This document shows positions 1 through 10,302 of a stretch of 64,000 nt of DNA, one piece after another. Under the pieces are notes generated by a model, which did no database searches, had not been told where the DNA came from, and was given only the letters and a program-made list of their open reading frames with translations. The DNA lies in contig CAJQUW010011541.1 of NCBI GenBank assembly GCA_907163375.1, positions 62,001 through 126,000 on the forward strand, given 5' to 3'. Positions within the stretch are counted from its first letter, which is position 1. The number at the start of each line of letters is the position of its first letter. The position numbers and the translations under genes are program-made. Source of the DNA: Prostheceraeus crozeri. Taxonomy: Eukaryota > Platyhelminthes > Polycladida > Euryleptidae.

Positions 1-683
1 AAAGAAAAAAATCGCACGTCGATAAGTCAGGAGAACGAGGTGGCCACGCAATGTCTCCAGATTTGGAAATGAGACGGTTCGGAAACAGCTCACGAAGAAC
101 AGCTATTGATTACTTGGATGCGTGCGCTGTTGCGCCATTTTGTTGGAACCACAAAGTTCGACGACTAATGTGTCATCTTCTCAGCTCGGGGATGAAGAAA
201 GATTTCACCATCTCAATGTACCGCTCAGATGTTACGGTAGCAATCACTCCCTCTTCTTCAGAAGTAAGGTCCGATGACGCCAAACTTTCCCACAGCACAC
301 CACACGGTCACTTTAGAGCTATGCAAAGGTCTTTCGTGAAGTAGTCGTGGATTTTCGGACGACCAGTACTTACAGTTCTGCTTACTCACGGATCCATTGA
401 GGTGAAAGTGTGCCATATCACTCACTCATTGCGATATGCAAGTCTTCATGTTGATAAAGGGCATTTCTTGAGAAAACTTCAATCGCTGGGGGTAGTCGTT
501 TGCATTCAATTCATTGACTATTGCGATTTTGTAGGAATGAAACTTCAGGTCTTCGTGTAAAATTCTTCTCATTGTCTGATCACTAATTCCCAGAGACTGC
601 CTTCTTACTGAGCGGTACGGACTTCGCTTAATGCTATGATCCAATGAGCATATTGACGCAAGTTGTATGCATTTTTCATTCAT
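1..683 (-). pseudogene. Decayed mariner-like transposase, truncated at window edge
   Basis: Minus-strand reading gives pieces of a mariner/IS630-type transposase. An N-terminal helix-turn-helix part (426-683) ends in LGISDQTMRRILHEDLKFH. After frame changes come an AHFHLNG segment, a VTVWCA segment, WFQQNGATAHAS, and finally WPPRSPDLS followed by CDFFL close to base 1. These are the ordered landmarks of the catalytic domain (first Asp region, second Asp in the QQ-G-A-H segment, and the PPRSPDL block). The C terminus runs off the window. Several stops and shifts break the frame, so it is inactive. No inverted repeats were seen within the window. The family call is sound; the exact subfamily is not. 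Confidence 0.75.
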
Positions 684-904
684 TCTTTATGTACGGACAT
701 ATAATCAAATAAAAAACACATGGTTTTTCTGCCGCACCATATTGCCTTACTCATAAAACATATGAATGAACAAGAGTTATAAACCGAAGTTACATTCCAC
801 CAAGTGTTGCAGTCATCAACAGTTGCAAAGGTGTAGGCTACAAGCCGCATCAAGCATATTCACATTCAACTGAATGTCCATTCTTGACAGTCAACATCAT
901 TTGA

Positions 905-1400
905 AGTTGTTTGAAGATGAAAATTTGCATTCCTTTCAAGAGCTATTTTTCGTTGAAAGCTATAGAAAGTGTTACAAATGTAAATGAAAATATTAAAGCT
1001 GGCGATTTAGTTGAAACACTAGTGGATTTGGATGAGCATGCTATGAATCATCATTTGGATTGTTGTTGGATAGAGGTTTTTCCATGGTACAATGTAATGA
1101 TAGTGAAATTAGGAGGATGAAATTGGAACGATCTGGAATGAACAAGAAAAAGTGACATTTACAACTGATTTATCAAGTGCTCTAGCAATAAAAGTGACTT
1201 CACAAGGAAATTGGAAGAAGAGATGTTTAAATTAATATGTGAACAGAACTGTGTTGAGTGTTTTAAACGTGAAATGGTCTCTTTTTGCCATGTTGTCATA
1301 CTGTTGTGTTCTACATGTTATGTAGTCTTGGAAACTACATGTATATGTTGTCCCATCTGTGATCAAGAAATGATTTCAACAGTCAATGTATGTAAATGAC
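905..1400 (+). pseudogene. Fossil RING-finger protein of Polinton 2 family
   Basis: The first part shares LVDLDEHAMNH and NxNENIKAGDLV-type stretches with the Polinton 2 gene at 49237-49746. After a shift the C-terminal RING region follows (frame from 1211), with its Cys pairs NCVECF, LCSTCY and CCPICDQE. RING proteins of this layout are ubiquitin ligases, and IAP-type C termini look similar; the role in Polintons is not established. The central ligands are disturbed by indels, so this is a relic. Its interest is that it keeps a Cys codon at the position where the younger copy has TGA. Confidence 0.7.
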
Positions 1401-2051
1401 AAGGTTTTGATGCAATCCTTATCGATTGTAGAAAAGTCATCTGTGCCCATGTCACTTCTATATCACCGTCTCATTGAAAAGAGGAAGCATGATTGTACAA
1501 GGTAGTGGATTCTTGTGTTGGAAGAACTGTTATCATCCAGTGATTGTAGAGCGATGATACATCGTTTGAGTGATGCCATCATCATTCATGCAAACTGTGA
1601 AGACTATATGTTATCTTATAATTGTGAACCAAAGCAGTTTACGAATACACTTTCATCACTGCTACATCATGGTCTTCTTTCATTACCTTGCTTGGAGTTA
1701 TGCATTCTACACGTTGCAAATGGGAAGCCTATTCCACTTAAACACACTTGATGCAAAAGCATTAAATTTTACAAGCATCATCGTATAAACAGATTGTTCA
1801 TGTCTGGCTCAGAACATATCAGCAAACGATACAGTTGAACAGTTTCCATTGATTCCCGCAATTATACGTTGCAGCTACCAACACATGTATCTGCTTCTGA
1901 CTATCCTACTGGTACTGTGGCTGTTCTCAGTGTATTGCTTTTTACTAGTGCTGTACTCAATGTCTTCCTCTATTTCTTTGCGTTTATGTCGGTGGTGTTC
2001 CGACGCTGCTGTCGTGTTTAAGCAAAGAACACTTTAACATCCACTTGTAAA
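1401..2051 (+). other. Fossil Polinton interval with a transmembrane-like fragment
   Basis: No frame here is clearly related to a named family. A plus-strand frame from about 1876 to 2025 encodes a strongly hydrophobic stretch (TVAVLSVLLFTSAVLNVFL) followed by Arg/Cys residues and a stop, which looks like one membrane segment. An open stretch at 1515-1751 has no recognised motif. By position this interval corresponds to the unknown gene at 48503-49126 of Polinton 2, but I see no convincing sequence match. Confidence 0.35.
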
Positions 2052-3407
2052 ATGGCTAGACGTCGTTCATCTCACCGTTCACGTGGACAAATGTGTCAAT
2101 CAAATGCAAACAAAAAATTCTGTCTCACTCTTCGTCGCTTATTAAAATTAAAACCATCTCATCGATGTGAGGCAATGATGCTGGCTTCATTCGTAAAATG
2201 TGCGCGGAAATACGAAAAGTGCGTTATATGATATTAACCCTGTTATATGATATTAACAGTGGACCCCGCAGCCACATTTTTCTATTTCATTTTTTACGCT
2301 GACGATATATCAACCACTCAAGCCCATACAAATCATCATTCCTGACAGTGAATCTGCATGTGTTATTTCATTTCAATTGAATCAGTAGAAGTATGCCAGA
2401 TAGGCCAAGGGGGTCCATTGGACCCCCCCCCTCAGGTCTCAGAGGATGTAGAAATTCCATCAAAAAATCTTTGTAATTAGATGAAAAATGATTTGGAACA
2501 TGTCCACGATGGTGTATAAAGAGTGAAAGTAATTTATTCATTGTTTGCATCATGCTTGTAGATGTGCAATGTGTTGGAAGATCGCAAAATGTGAATATTT
2601 TGCTTTCGCACATGATCTCGCGTGACTGGTTGGCCTATATGAACAACTCGACATAAATCGATGTCCGAAATGAAAGCTATCATTATATTCATAGTTGAGC
2701 ACCAAAAACTGATTGATGACAAACTTTTCACTGCAGTAATGATAAGTTTGAGATCTCCACAGCTGTATTTGGTTCTAGAAGTACAGCAATTTTGACTCAT
2801 TTTAGGTCTATTTCTGATAGCTTTGGATAAATTTGAAGGAATGTACAAATGGAAAGGATTAGATGCATGAATTAAATCAATTTCATCAAAATCAACTATC
2901 TGAGGCTTTATGGTGACACAAAATATCGCAAAGCCGCTTCCTAGTACAAATGATGCTGTACTAAATGTGGTTGACTTACAAAAACACCATATTTTCGCAC
3001 GTGTTTACTGAGAAGGCTGAAAGTCACTCAAGGGATTCGTTATACCGACCTGCTGCTACACGCAAACATCATTGTTTTACTTAAAATCAACTTTCCTAAT
3101 GTTTTGATATCGATTTAAGCAGGTAAACTAAGAATATGTTAAAGGGGTCCACTGAACCCCTTCAGGTCTCAGAGGGTGTGAAAAAGCTCAGATCTCTGAG
3201 GGTTAAATAGCAAACAGGCCAATGCGATTGCCAGGCATGGTAAAGTTCTTCGCACCTTGAGCAATCCAAAAACATCAATTCCTACAAAGCGCAAACTGTT
3301 ATCACAGCGCGGCGGCTTCTACCACTTCTAGCGCCTGTCATGCTGGTCATGCTTTGGGAGGATTAGCTGGTGCTCTCGCCAATAAAGCCATTAATAGATA
3401 GATACTA
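2052..3407 (+). pseudogene. Fossil small basic Polinton protein, split by an insertion
   Basis: The 5' part (2052-2228) starts MARRRSSHRSRG and contains KFCLTLRRLLKLKPSHRC, which lines up with the start of the 130-residue gene at 47982-48374. The 3' part resumes after the TTAA element at 3207 with TLSNPKTS and KRKLLSQRGG, matching SNPRSS and RRNLIQRGGGGF of that gene. Frameshifts follow. Short basic proteins with this Lys/Arg-rich N terminus and a Gly-rich hydrophobic C terminus are common in Polintons; their role is unknown, possibly structural or DNA-associated. Confidence 0.65.
2234..3206. mobile_element. TTAA-flanked non-autonomous piggyBac-like element
   Basis: A 965-bp segment (2238-3202) begins CCCT and ends AGGG, and is flanked on both sides by TTAA (2234-2237 and 3203-3206), the piggyBac target signature. 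A subterminal inverted repeat supports it: AGTGGACCCC near 2262 against GGGGTCCACT at 3144. A GGTCCA...CAGGTCTCAGAGG motif occurs in direct orientation near 2411 and 3146. It interrupts the fossil basic-protein gene exactly between its two halves, which defines the insertion independently. Antisense open frames inside (2368-2848) show no recognised domain. Confidence 0.6.
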
Positions 3408-3441
3408 AGTTAAATGGCATGGCTTTTCATCAAAATCAACA

Positions 3442-3640
3442 TGGATTTCCGTTTACGCTGTAATCGCACTATGTGTATCGTAGGACCGTCTCATAGTGGG
3501 AAAACATTTAGCACTTCAATTGTTGGAGCGTCGTAATGAGCTTTTTGACTGCATACTGAATCGCGTTGTTTGGTGCTATGGAATTTATCAACATGACGTG
3601 CATCATGAATTGACTGACAAGGGTTAATTGGTTCAACCGG
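3442..3640 (+). pseudogene. Fossil packaging ATPase of Polinton 2 family
   Basis: The start MDFRLRCNRTMCIVGPSHSG and following KT match the beginning of the intact ATPase at 46335-46970, including the Walker A loop (GPSHSGKT here, GPSQSGKT there). After one frameshift the matching continues with RNELFD and VVWCYGIYQ. The reading then decays, and nothing beyond about 3640 is recognisable, so the Walker B half is missing. The family is the FtsK/HerA-type (A32-like) ATPase that packages DNA into capsids in Polintons and related viruses. Confidence 0.75.
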
Positions 3641-3857
3641 GGATTATCAGCCGATTGAAGCAATCATTTTTTCATCTGATGTTCTCCGTATTCGGTTAAG
3701 TATAGTTGTGTGCATTTAGTTTCCAATGAACTCTGAGTTAGACATTGGAGCGTTTAGATCGCAGAATGTGATTGTGAATGCAAATTTTGTAAAGGATAGC
3801 ATTAATAAAACAATTGAAATCTATTCGAGATTCATTTACCTTAACCCTTTGCTGCAT

Positions 3858-4297
3858 ATTGTCCTCTATGAAGGCAATTGATGTTTGACGTCGATTGCTC
3901 TTTTCTGATTGGTTGCTTTCAGTAAAGGTTTCCACCGATTAGAATATAAGTCTCGTGACATCGGAAGTCACGAGCTTTGTGTCTTCACGTGATTTCTTAA
4001 CTTGATTATCAGCAACCAAATTAGGTGAGTAACCCGTTGAACGATTAAAATGCATTTTACTGTACTCAACAGTCAACTGTTGCACCGTATTTGTATCTCT
4101 GATGTTAAATAAATATATAACGTTATACCAAAACAACAATAAGTAATACACAATACTTATTGTTCCAATTATCATCGTCATAATAGTGTATGGCGTCAAT
4201 TTGTTGATGTTCTTTATGAAGGCCAACATGCAGTAAAGCATGAATATTGATGCCTATATGCCCTATGATATTTTTATCATTTTAACACGTATAATAC
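3858..4297. other. piggyBac left subterminal region, no clear gene
   Basis: This holds a minus-strand open frame (3939-4241) with one hydrophobic segment (MIIGTISIVYYLLLFWYNVI), but no recognisable family, so I do not call it a gene. Nothing else identifiable is present. Confidence 0.3.
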
Positions 4298-4300
4298 TTA

Positions 4301-5048
4301 TAGTCCGGGAGCCAGCGTGAAGTTGTGCAGGGAACGAGGTAGTACACAAAACTTTCACATAGCATAGTACACCTCCAACCTACTGCAAAACTTCGCGTCT
4401 GCCGGATCAGATCATTTGCTTTTCAGAAATAGAGAGGATAACACAATCCTATGTATTTCCAGTGGTAAAATTGTGACATTTAAGGTGTTGAGTCCATTTT
4501 TTCGAATTTTTGCTCATAAAAGTTACACAAATTGGTATTTTATTGAACTGGTTATTATAGAAATCATCTACAGATCATGATCTTTCAAATGAGTTATCAT
4601 TCAGTGACAGAGGATGAAGTAAAGTGTACAAACAGACACTTTTCGTTGGTGTAACTGCAAATTTTAACATAGAAATTTCAGGAAAATTGTTGATATACTT
4701 TAACGAAAAGTGTCTGTTTGTACACTTTACTTCATCCTCTGTCACTGAATAATAACTCATTTGAAAGATCATGATCTGTAGATGATTTCTATAATAACCA
4801 GCTCAACAAAATACCAGTTTGTGTAACTTTTATGAGCAAAAATTCGAAAAAATGGACTCAACACCTTAAATGTCACAATTTTACCACTGGAAATACATAG
4901 GATTGTGTTATCCTCTCTATTTCTGAAAAGGAAATGATCTGATCCGGCAGACGCGAAGTTTTGCAGTAGGTTGGAGGTGTACTATGCTATGTGAAAGTTT
5001 TGTGTACTACCTCGTTCCCTGCACAACTTCACGCTGGCTCCCAGACTA
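4301..5048. repeat. Long hairpin (fold-back) element, 347-bp arms
   Basis: The arm at 4301-4647 is repeated almost exactly as its reverse complement at 4702-5048, separated by a 54-base loop. The outer ends read TAGTCCGGGAGCC and GGCTCCCAGACTA. Both sides are flanked by TTA (4298-4300 and 5049-5051), fitting a 3-bp target duplication of Harbinger/PIF type, though I cannot prove the superfamily. It lies inside the piggyBac element, upstream of its transposase. Any transcript through it would form a nearly perfect 347-bp duplex. Confidence 0.85.
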
Positions 5049-5051
5049 TTA

Positions 5052-5827
5052 ATTTCTTTGAAATATTTTATTGGAAACCGAATGACCGGTAGTATGGTAG
5101 TATAGTAGGTAGTATAGTAGCCTACACATAAAATCATACACACAAAATGAATAATATACATGTACTTTTTGTGAAGGAACTACATGTACATTGTACACAT
5201 AACCTAAATATGTCGGTGAAACATATTTGTACCGGTATATAGGCTATATCATCTGTATTCTGTATCATGTGTAGGCCTATATGCATGTATCATGTATATC
5301 ATGTGTAAATCATGTATACGTGTATCATATGCATATCATTCATCTGCTATCATCTATATATTTGGATTTGATCTAGATAAATAACCTACATGTAACTTTT
5401 ATCAGACTTTTTTTACGGATCACATTTTTCTAGTATAGATGATACTTAAACTATAGTTATACGGCTCGTATACATATTTCACAGGCTATTATTATTGAAT
5501 TCTACGTTTATTTCTATATTTATACACGTATGTTAAATCTAGGTACATTCGGCTTTACATAGTGGTCCTACAGAACTTGTTTTGTACATAATCAACATTG
5601 AAATTGTCTTTCATAAAATTACTTTTCTCATAAACATATGTCATACTATTGTACGTATATTGGCAAACACATCGTCAAAGAATAGATTACATATTGATAT
5701 CTGACAAATTGTTGTACCACACGTGACTGTATGTACGTGTAGCTATTGAATCCGTCCTTAGTCATTTTATGTTAATGCTCGTAACTTAAATTTACCGTGG
5801 TCATTTCTTTTTTAGTGACAGCGGAGA
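5052..5827 (+). other. piggyBac untranslated leader region, AT-rich
   Basis: There is no credible gene. The sequence is low-complexity around 5260-5350 (repeated ATCATGT/GTATCATG words) and contains several TAGGCCTA-like words. It presumably holds the transposase promoter and 5' untranslated exon: TTTCTTTTTTAG at 5804-5815, just before the ATG at 5828, looks like a splice acceptor. Confidence 0.4.
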
Positions 5828-7893
5828 ATGAGTAACGAAGGCACCATACGGGCACGACTGAGGCCAAGTCGAAATGGCGTTGCTACATTTCAGACCGTAT
5901 TCCAACGAACCACAGTGGTCATACCGGATGGACATATTTCCGAAGATGAAGATGTTACAGGATCTGATGAAAACGATGATGAGGTAGACTTACTAACTCT
6001 AAATGATCAAATTGATGAAGCAGACATTGAACATGATCAATCTCAAATTATAAATTCTGATCGCCAAGAACAACCAGAAACCTCAGAAACCAATCAGTTC
6101 TCATTTCGTTGGCGAAGAAGAGCCCCTCTTGCACAAATGACGGACTTCACTGATTCTTTAACGGTACCTGATGACATTCGCACACCGCTACAATATTTTA
6201 AGAATTTCTTTGATGACGACCTATTAGACCGAATAGTATCTGAGAGTAACATCTACAGCTTCCAGGAAACAGGCGGTGGTCAGGTTTTAAACCTTACAAA
6301 ATCAGAACTAGAACAGTATCTAGGTATACTTATAAAAATGGCAATTATAAGACTACCACAGTATCGTATGTATTGGTCTGCTGAAAACAGAATTACTGAA
6401 ACACTGAGCATTAATTGATTTGATCAGATCAAACGATTCATACATTTCAATAACAATTTGATGATGCCTACTAGACAGGACCCAAACTTCGCCCTCTTCT
6501 TGATTCAGTTGTCGATAAGTATCGTCAATTGGAGCAAGAAGAAAATCAATCATTGGATAATACAATTATTCCCACTAAAGTACGAACTTCTTTGAAGCAA
6601 CATCTTCCAATTAAGCCACACAAGTGGGGCATTAAAGCTTGGAATAGAGCCGGTGTCTCTGGCCTCGTGTATGATTTTGAAATATATGAAGGTAAAACAA
6701 AAGAGACTGATGGAAAAATTGATAATGTTGTCCGTCGCATGACTTCACGTATGCCAAGCGACAAAAACCATAAACTATATATGGATAATTATTTCACAAC
6801 GACAACAAATGTGTTAGAGCTACGAGAAAAGAAAGTATGGGTGACTGGTACAATACGATCAAATCGATTGAAAGGTGCCCAGAACATTTTGAAGTCTAAG
6901 CAAGAGTTGGAAGGAACTGGTAGAGGATCATCTGACAGTGTAGTGGATGCCAACAGTGGTGTTTGCGCCCTAAGATGGCTTGATAATGGACTTGTCAAAA
7001 TGCTTTCTTCGCATCAAAGCTCAACAAATACACAAGAGACAGTCTCTAGGTGGTCAGCTTCAGAGAAAAGGAGAATTGACATCAATATTCCGGCAATGAT
7101 TAAAGACTACAACATTAAAATGGGAGGTGTCGATCTCTTTGACATGTTAACATCCATCTATCGAATTGAGGTAGGTTTCCTCTTGTTTGTATTCCTATTG
7201 TTATATTTGTTTCATATTGATAGACATGTAGTCGCATCCTGAATACCCACGTAGAATTTACATATGATTCAATTTACAAATTGAATTTCAGATGAGATCA
7301 CGCAGATGGACAATGTATGTCTTCCATTTCCTGATGAAACTATCTATTGTGAATGCGTGGTTGCTGTACCGAAGGGAACATATTCTGTTGTACGGAGCAT
7401 CTGGTGACTTACATCTTTTGCAGTTCATGTCAAGCATATCAGAATTGCTGATCAAAGTGAGTCCGTTTAATGATACGGTGATATGAATACAATATAAAAA
7501 TTTGAGATAAAACAAACAGAAATTAAATCACTGCTACATGTAGGTTTGTTACCATAACATTCATTTTGTCTAGTCCAGTCATACTGTTTATAGTAGTTTA
7601 TGTTTGTGTAGACCTATTTTGATTTCAATTTTCAGTTTGGAAAATCAACGACGCAACCACGAGGTCGACCACCGAATGTTCTCCGAGAGTCAAATGCCAA
7701 GAAGAGGCGGGTATCTGCTATATCACCGTCTATTGAAGTGCGCCTAGACCAAGTGGGGCATTGGGCATTATTTATCAGTGACCAGAATCACTGTAAAATA
7801 TGCCAGAAGAAGACCCACATACAATGTGTTAAGTGCAAAGTTCATCTCTGCATTTGCAGGGACAGAAATTGTTTTTATCAGTTTCACAACTGA
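5828..7893 (+). pseudogene. piggyBac transposase, three exons, broken
   Basis: The predicted exons are 5828-7170, 7292-7456 and 7636-7893, with GT/AG borders and phase-0 joins. An acidic N terminus is followed by the DDE domain. Candidate catalytic Asp residues are in SLDNTI (about 6553), YMDNYFTT (about 6781) and GGVDLFDM (about 7126), matching the three Asp positions of the family. LKQHLPIKPHKWGIKAW is the strongly conserved block. Exon 3 encodes the C-terminal Cys/His zinc domain (CKICQKK, CVKCKVHLC). It is inactivated by an in-frame TGA at 6416-6418 and a frameshift near 6490. The triad itself is retained, so decay is recent to moderate. Confidence 0.85.
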
Positions 7894-8126
7894 TTTTGGT
7901 GGATTTTATAATCCTGACATTTCTGCATGTTGTACTTTATAGAGGACACACGATAAAAACTTTATCTAAAAATAATTTTCGTCTTTTTCTTATTTGAGTT
8001 ATTCCATAAGTCTGCCGGGTACTCAAAAATAATGAGAAATAATTTTTATGAATGATATAGGAAAATCATGCAGCAAAGGGTTAATCAGCCCTGTCGTTAT
8101 ATATTGTACGGGGCAAAACAGAATTT

Positions 8127-8132
8127 GATGAC
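8127..8132. repeat. Target-site duplication GATGAC, left of Polinton 1
   Basis: GATGAC directly precedes the first base of Polinton 1, and the same six bases follow its last base at 22189-22194. The empty site would have carried one copy. This fixes the element boundaries to the base. Confidence 0.92.
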
Positions 8133-8590
8133 AGTAATGGGCAAAAGACCGTTCCAGGACACCATAAAATTCAAATAAATAGTATCTTTAAAAACGACAT
8201 AAATTCATGAATTTAGACCCTTTTTCAGGTTTTTAAGACCTAAATTCATGAATTTAGTCGTTTTTAAAGATACCGATTTTTCAAAAAAATGGTACTTTTT
8301 AAATGGTCTAAATTCATGAATTTTGGTCATTTTTCAGGTTATGAAGACCTAAATTCATAAATTTAGGCGTTTTTAAAAATACCCAATTTTCAAATGTTTC
8401 AAAATCTCAAATTCGAGAATTACAATTTTTACCTTGAAAATCATGACCGTTCCAGGATACCGAAAATCATAAAAGTTAAGAATCTCAAAATTTGAGAATT
8501 GCAATTTTTACCTTGAAAATCATGAGCGTTCCAGGACACCGAAAATCATAAAAGTTGAGAATTTCAAATTTGAGAATTACAATTTTTTCT
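8133..8590. repeat. Polinton 1 left terminal inverted repeat
   Basis: It matches the reverse complement of 21735-22188 with scattered mismatches. It contains four evenly spaced near-palindromes of the type TAAATTCATGAATTTA (8200-8215, 8241-8256, 8309-8324, 8350-8365). It also holds a tandem inner module beginning around CCGTTCCAGGA and containing ACCGAAAATCATAAAAGTT, present twice on this side. Such sites could bind the integrase or the replication proteins; that is inference. Confidence 0.88.
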
Positions 8591-9333
8591 CTCTCTTAAA
8601 TCATGTCCTATAATTGATGTGCGAGTCTCCGATGTATTCAAAAATTCTTCTCATATCCAAGTGTAAGAATATTTTACTTTGTACTTGCAGATGTATGATT
8701 TCCCTTGTTAACTTCTGAATTCTTCTCCGCTTTGTCTCCAATCGAACAGATCTTTCAGTAGATCCAACCATTGTGATGATAAGATTTAAACTAAGATTGC
8801 AATGTGTCACGTTTTATGAATTGTGTGTGTTTAAATAGCAAGTGAAAATTATGAATGGTGATCTAAGCAAAGCGGCATTGTAGGTGTATGAAGTTTGCTT
8901 GACAACATACGGGTATGACATGACGCGTATGATTAAATGTACTTGAATGACAATGGGGAAATTGCACCGCATTGTAAATCATTTCATCGACCAAAACGCG
9001 AGCCAGTTCACCGACCAAAACCAGAAAAGTTGCGGTTTTGGTTCGACAGTCGTTCTCGACTATCGATACTGCAATATTGTATTGAATGCTTGCTATAACA
9101 ACAGAATATTCCCTCAAAGCAGAGAATGAATTAATAGATTGCTTTTATGTTATTAACGCTATGTTATGAATGCACAACCCGTATAATACCCTAAAACAAT
9201 CATGCGGTTTGAGAAATGTGGTAACAGATGTTGCTATTGTCTTAATACAGATAAAACAAACAATAACCTCTTAATGAGAGTTCATAAAAATAAAATGGAA
9301 CATTGTTAAACAAGACATTTTATTCCATTTAAA
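8591..9333. other. Polinton 1 left interior, no recognised gene
   Basis: Only short open frames are present (for example minus 8601-8810 and 8863-9117). None has a recognisable motif or the T-run/A-run start context of the element's other genes. I see nothing identifiable. Confidence 0.4.
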
Positions 9334-9532
9334 ATGAGTAACATTAGAGACTTCCTAAAAATATACGGCAAACAAAACCACGTCAAATTTCGCTTTAAAT
9401 GAGATTGCTAATCAATTGGGAATGAAGAATTTTCACATATTGATGAGGGATGAATTACTATTGATAAAAGATGTACGAAACACTAACTCTGCTAATCAAC
9501 TGTTTCCTTACAAATGTAACGTTTTAATTTAG
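9334..9532 (+). pseudogene. Partial second copy of the protease gene 5' end
   Basis: It begins ATGAGTAACATTAGAGACTT, paralleling the start of the protease at 9818. After one frameshift it encodes NEIANQLGMKNFHILMRDEL, closely matching KKIANLLGKNNFHVLMRGEL there. It ends where the protease would reach its catalytic part. It is a truncated tandem duplicate separated from the main copy by the 54-bp repeat array. Confidence 0.75.
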
Positions 9533-9560
9533 ATAAAATTAAATCATTTCAAAATCGAAT

Positions 9561-9775
9561 AAGTAGTAAGGAAAGTCATAATTAGAGAACAGTTTTAAAT
9601 CAATACCCCCCCCCAAGTAGTAAGGAAAGTCATCATTAGAGAACAGTTTTAAATCAATACCCCCCCCCAAGTTGTAAGGAAAGACATCATTAGAGAACAG
9701 TTTTAAATCAATACCCCCCCAAGTAGTAAGGAAAGTCATCATTAGAGAACAGTTTTAAATCAATACCCCCTCCCT
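9561..9775. repeat. Four tandem copies of a ~54-bp unit with C-runs
   Basis: Units start at 9561, 9615, 9669 and 9721. Each begins AAGTAGTAAGGAAAGTCATC or a close variant, continues with TTAGAGAACAGTTTTAAATC and ends in a run of seven to ten C (the last is interrupted by T). The units differ by a few substitutions and by C-run length. The array lies between the partial and main protease copies. The 67-residue open frame through it is a repeat artefact. Confidence 0.9.
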
Positions 9776-9817
9776 TCTGACTTCTAGGGGTACCTTAAGA
9801 AATTTTTTTATTATAAA

Positions 9818-10246
9818 ATGAGCAACATAAATGAGTTTTTAAAATTATATGGAACGCAAACAACTACAAATTTTGATCTAAAGAAAATTGCAAATCTATT
9901 AGGAAAAAATAATTTTCATGTTCTAATGAGAGGCGAATTACAATTGATCAAAAATAAGCCAACAATAACTATAAATTTCATAACAAATCTTCATACGTCA
10001 GATGAAAAAGGTGTACATTGGTCTGCAGGTATGTCTAATAAAAATGGAGATAATTACTATTTTGACTCATACGGACTTCCACCTACAAACGAAGTTTAAA
10101 AATTACTTGAAAATGGAACTTACAATACATTTCAAATTCAAATAACAGGAACTACTTATTGTGGCCAATTATGTCTTTATGTTTTATTTAAATTACAAAA
10201 AGGAGTACCATTTCTAGATATCATGTTAGAATTGAACGAACCGTAG
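9818..10246 (+). pseudogene. Adenain-like cysteine protease with one in-frame stop
   Basis: Cysteine protease of the adenovirus maturation protease (Ulp1/C5-like) class, which in Polintons is expected to process capsid proteins. GVHWSAG carries the catalytic His67, YYFDSYGLPP the acidic residue (Asp83), and YCGQLC the nucleophile Cys after the stop. An in-frame TAA at 10097-10099 separates the His/Asp part from the Cys part in the same frame; otherwise the frame is open to TAG at 10244-10246. Length (142 codons) fits the family. It converges with the integrase gene. Stop readthrough cannot be excluded but a nonsense mutation is simpler. Confidence 0.85.
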
Positions 10247-10253
10247 GATATAT

Positions 10254-10293
10254 GGCTACGCCTAACAAGGGAATTTCATTCCCGAAACGTTAG
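10254..10293. repeat. GC-rich double hairpin between protease and integrase 3' ends
   Basis: A GGC-tac-GCC hairpin (10254-10262) is followed by a GGGAAT-ttc-ATTCCC hairpin (10269-10283), the latter enclosed by CTAAC/GTTAG (10262-10266 with 10289-10293). It sits in AT-rich DNA between two convergent genes. It could act as a terminator or 3'-end structure, or be a mobile double-hairpin element like those at 16026 and 20028. Confidence 0.6.
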
Positions 10294-10302
10294 TTCCAAA
10301 AA

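Larger units (their letters stand above)
905..3720 (+). mobile_element. Fossil Polinton fragment (third, oldest Polinton)
   Basis: Three decayed reading frames on the plus strand match, in the same order, genes of Polinton 2 at its right end: RING protein (49.2-49.7 kb), small basic protein (48.0-48.4 kb) and packaging ATPase (46.3-47.0 kb). The order is colinear although the two copies lie in opposite orientation. The fossil is split by a TTAA-flanked insertion (2234-3206). No terminal repeats were found. It stops being recognisable shortly before the piggyBac insertion at 3841. This shows that a relative of Polinton 2 inserted here long before the two younger Polintons. Confidence 0.75.
3841..8084. 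mobile_element. piggyBac-type DNA transposon, complete ends
   Basis: TTAA target duplications lie at 3841-3844 and 8081-8084, enclosing a 4,236-bp element. Perfect 13-bp terminal inverted repeats CCCTTTGCTGCAT occur at 3845-3857 and, reversed, at 8068-8080. The element carries a three-exon transposase gene (5828-7893) and a 748-bp hairpin element (4301-5048) in its 5' part. TTAA duplication, CCC termini and the encoded protein together make the superfamily call firm. The transposase frame is broken, so this copy is non-autonomous today. Confidence 0.9.

Noticed and set aside
3738-4241. Two minus-strand frames at the piggyBac left end
   Set aside because: One crosses the TTAA insertion boundary and the other has only a hydrophobic stretch; no family resemblance.
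5260-5350. Possible regulatory array of ATCATGT words
   Set aside because: Low-complexity AT sequence; irregular spacing.
9539-9742. 67-residue open frame through the 54-bp repeats
   Set aside because: It is produced by the repeat unit length being a multiple of three and has no start context or homology.
9561-9775. CRISPR-like array
   Set aside because: The units are contiguous tandem copies without unique spacers and lie in a eukaryotic transposon.
10097-10099. Programmed stop-codon readthrough in the Polinton 1 protease
   Set aside because: The element has many other broken genes, so a simple nonsense mutation is more likely; no readthrough signal recognised.
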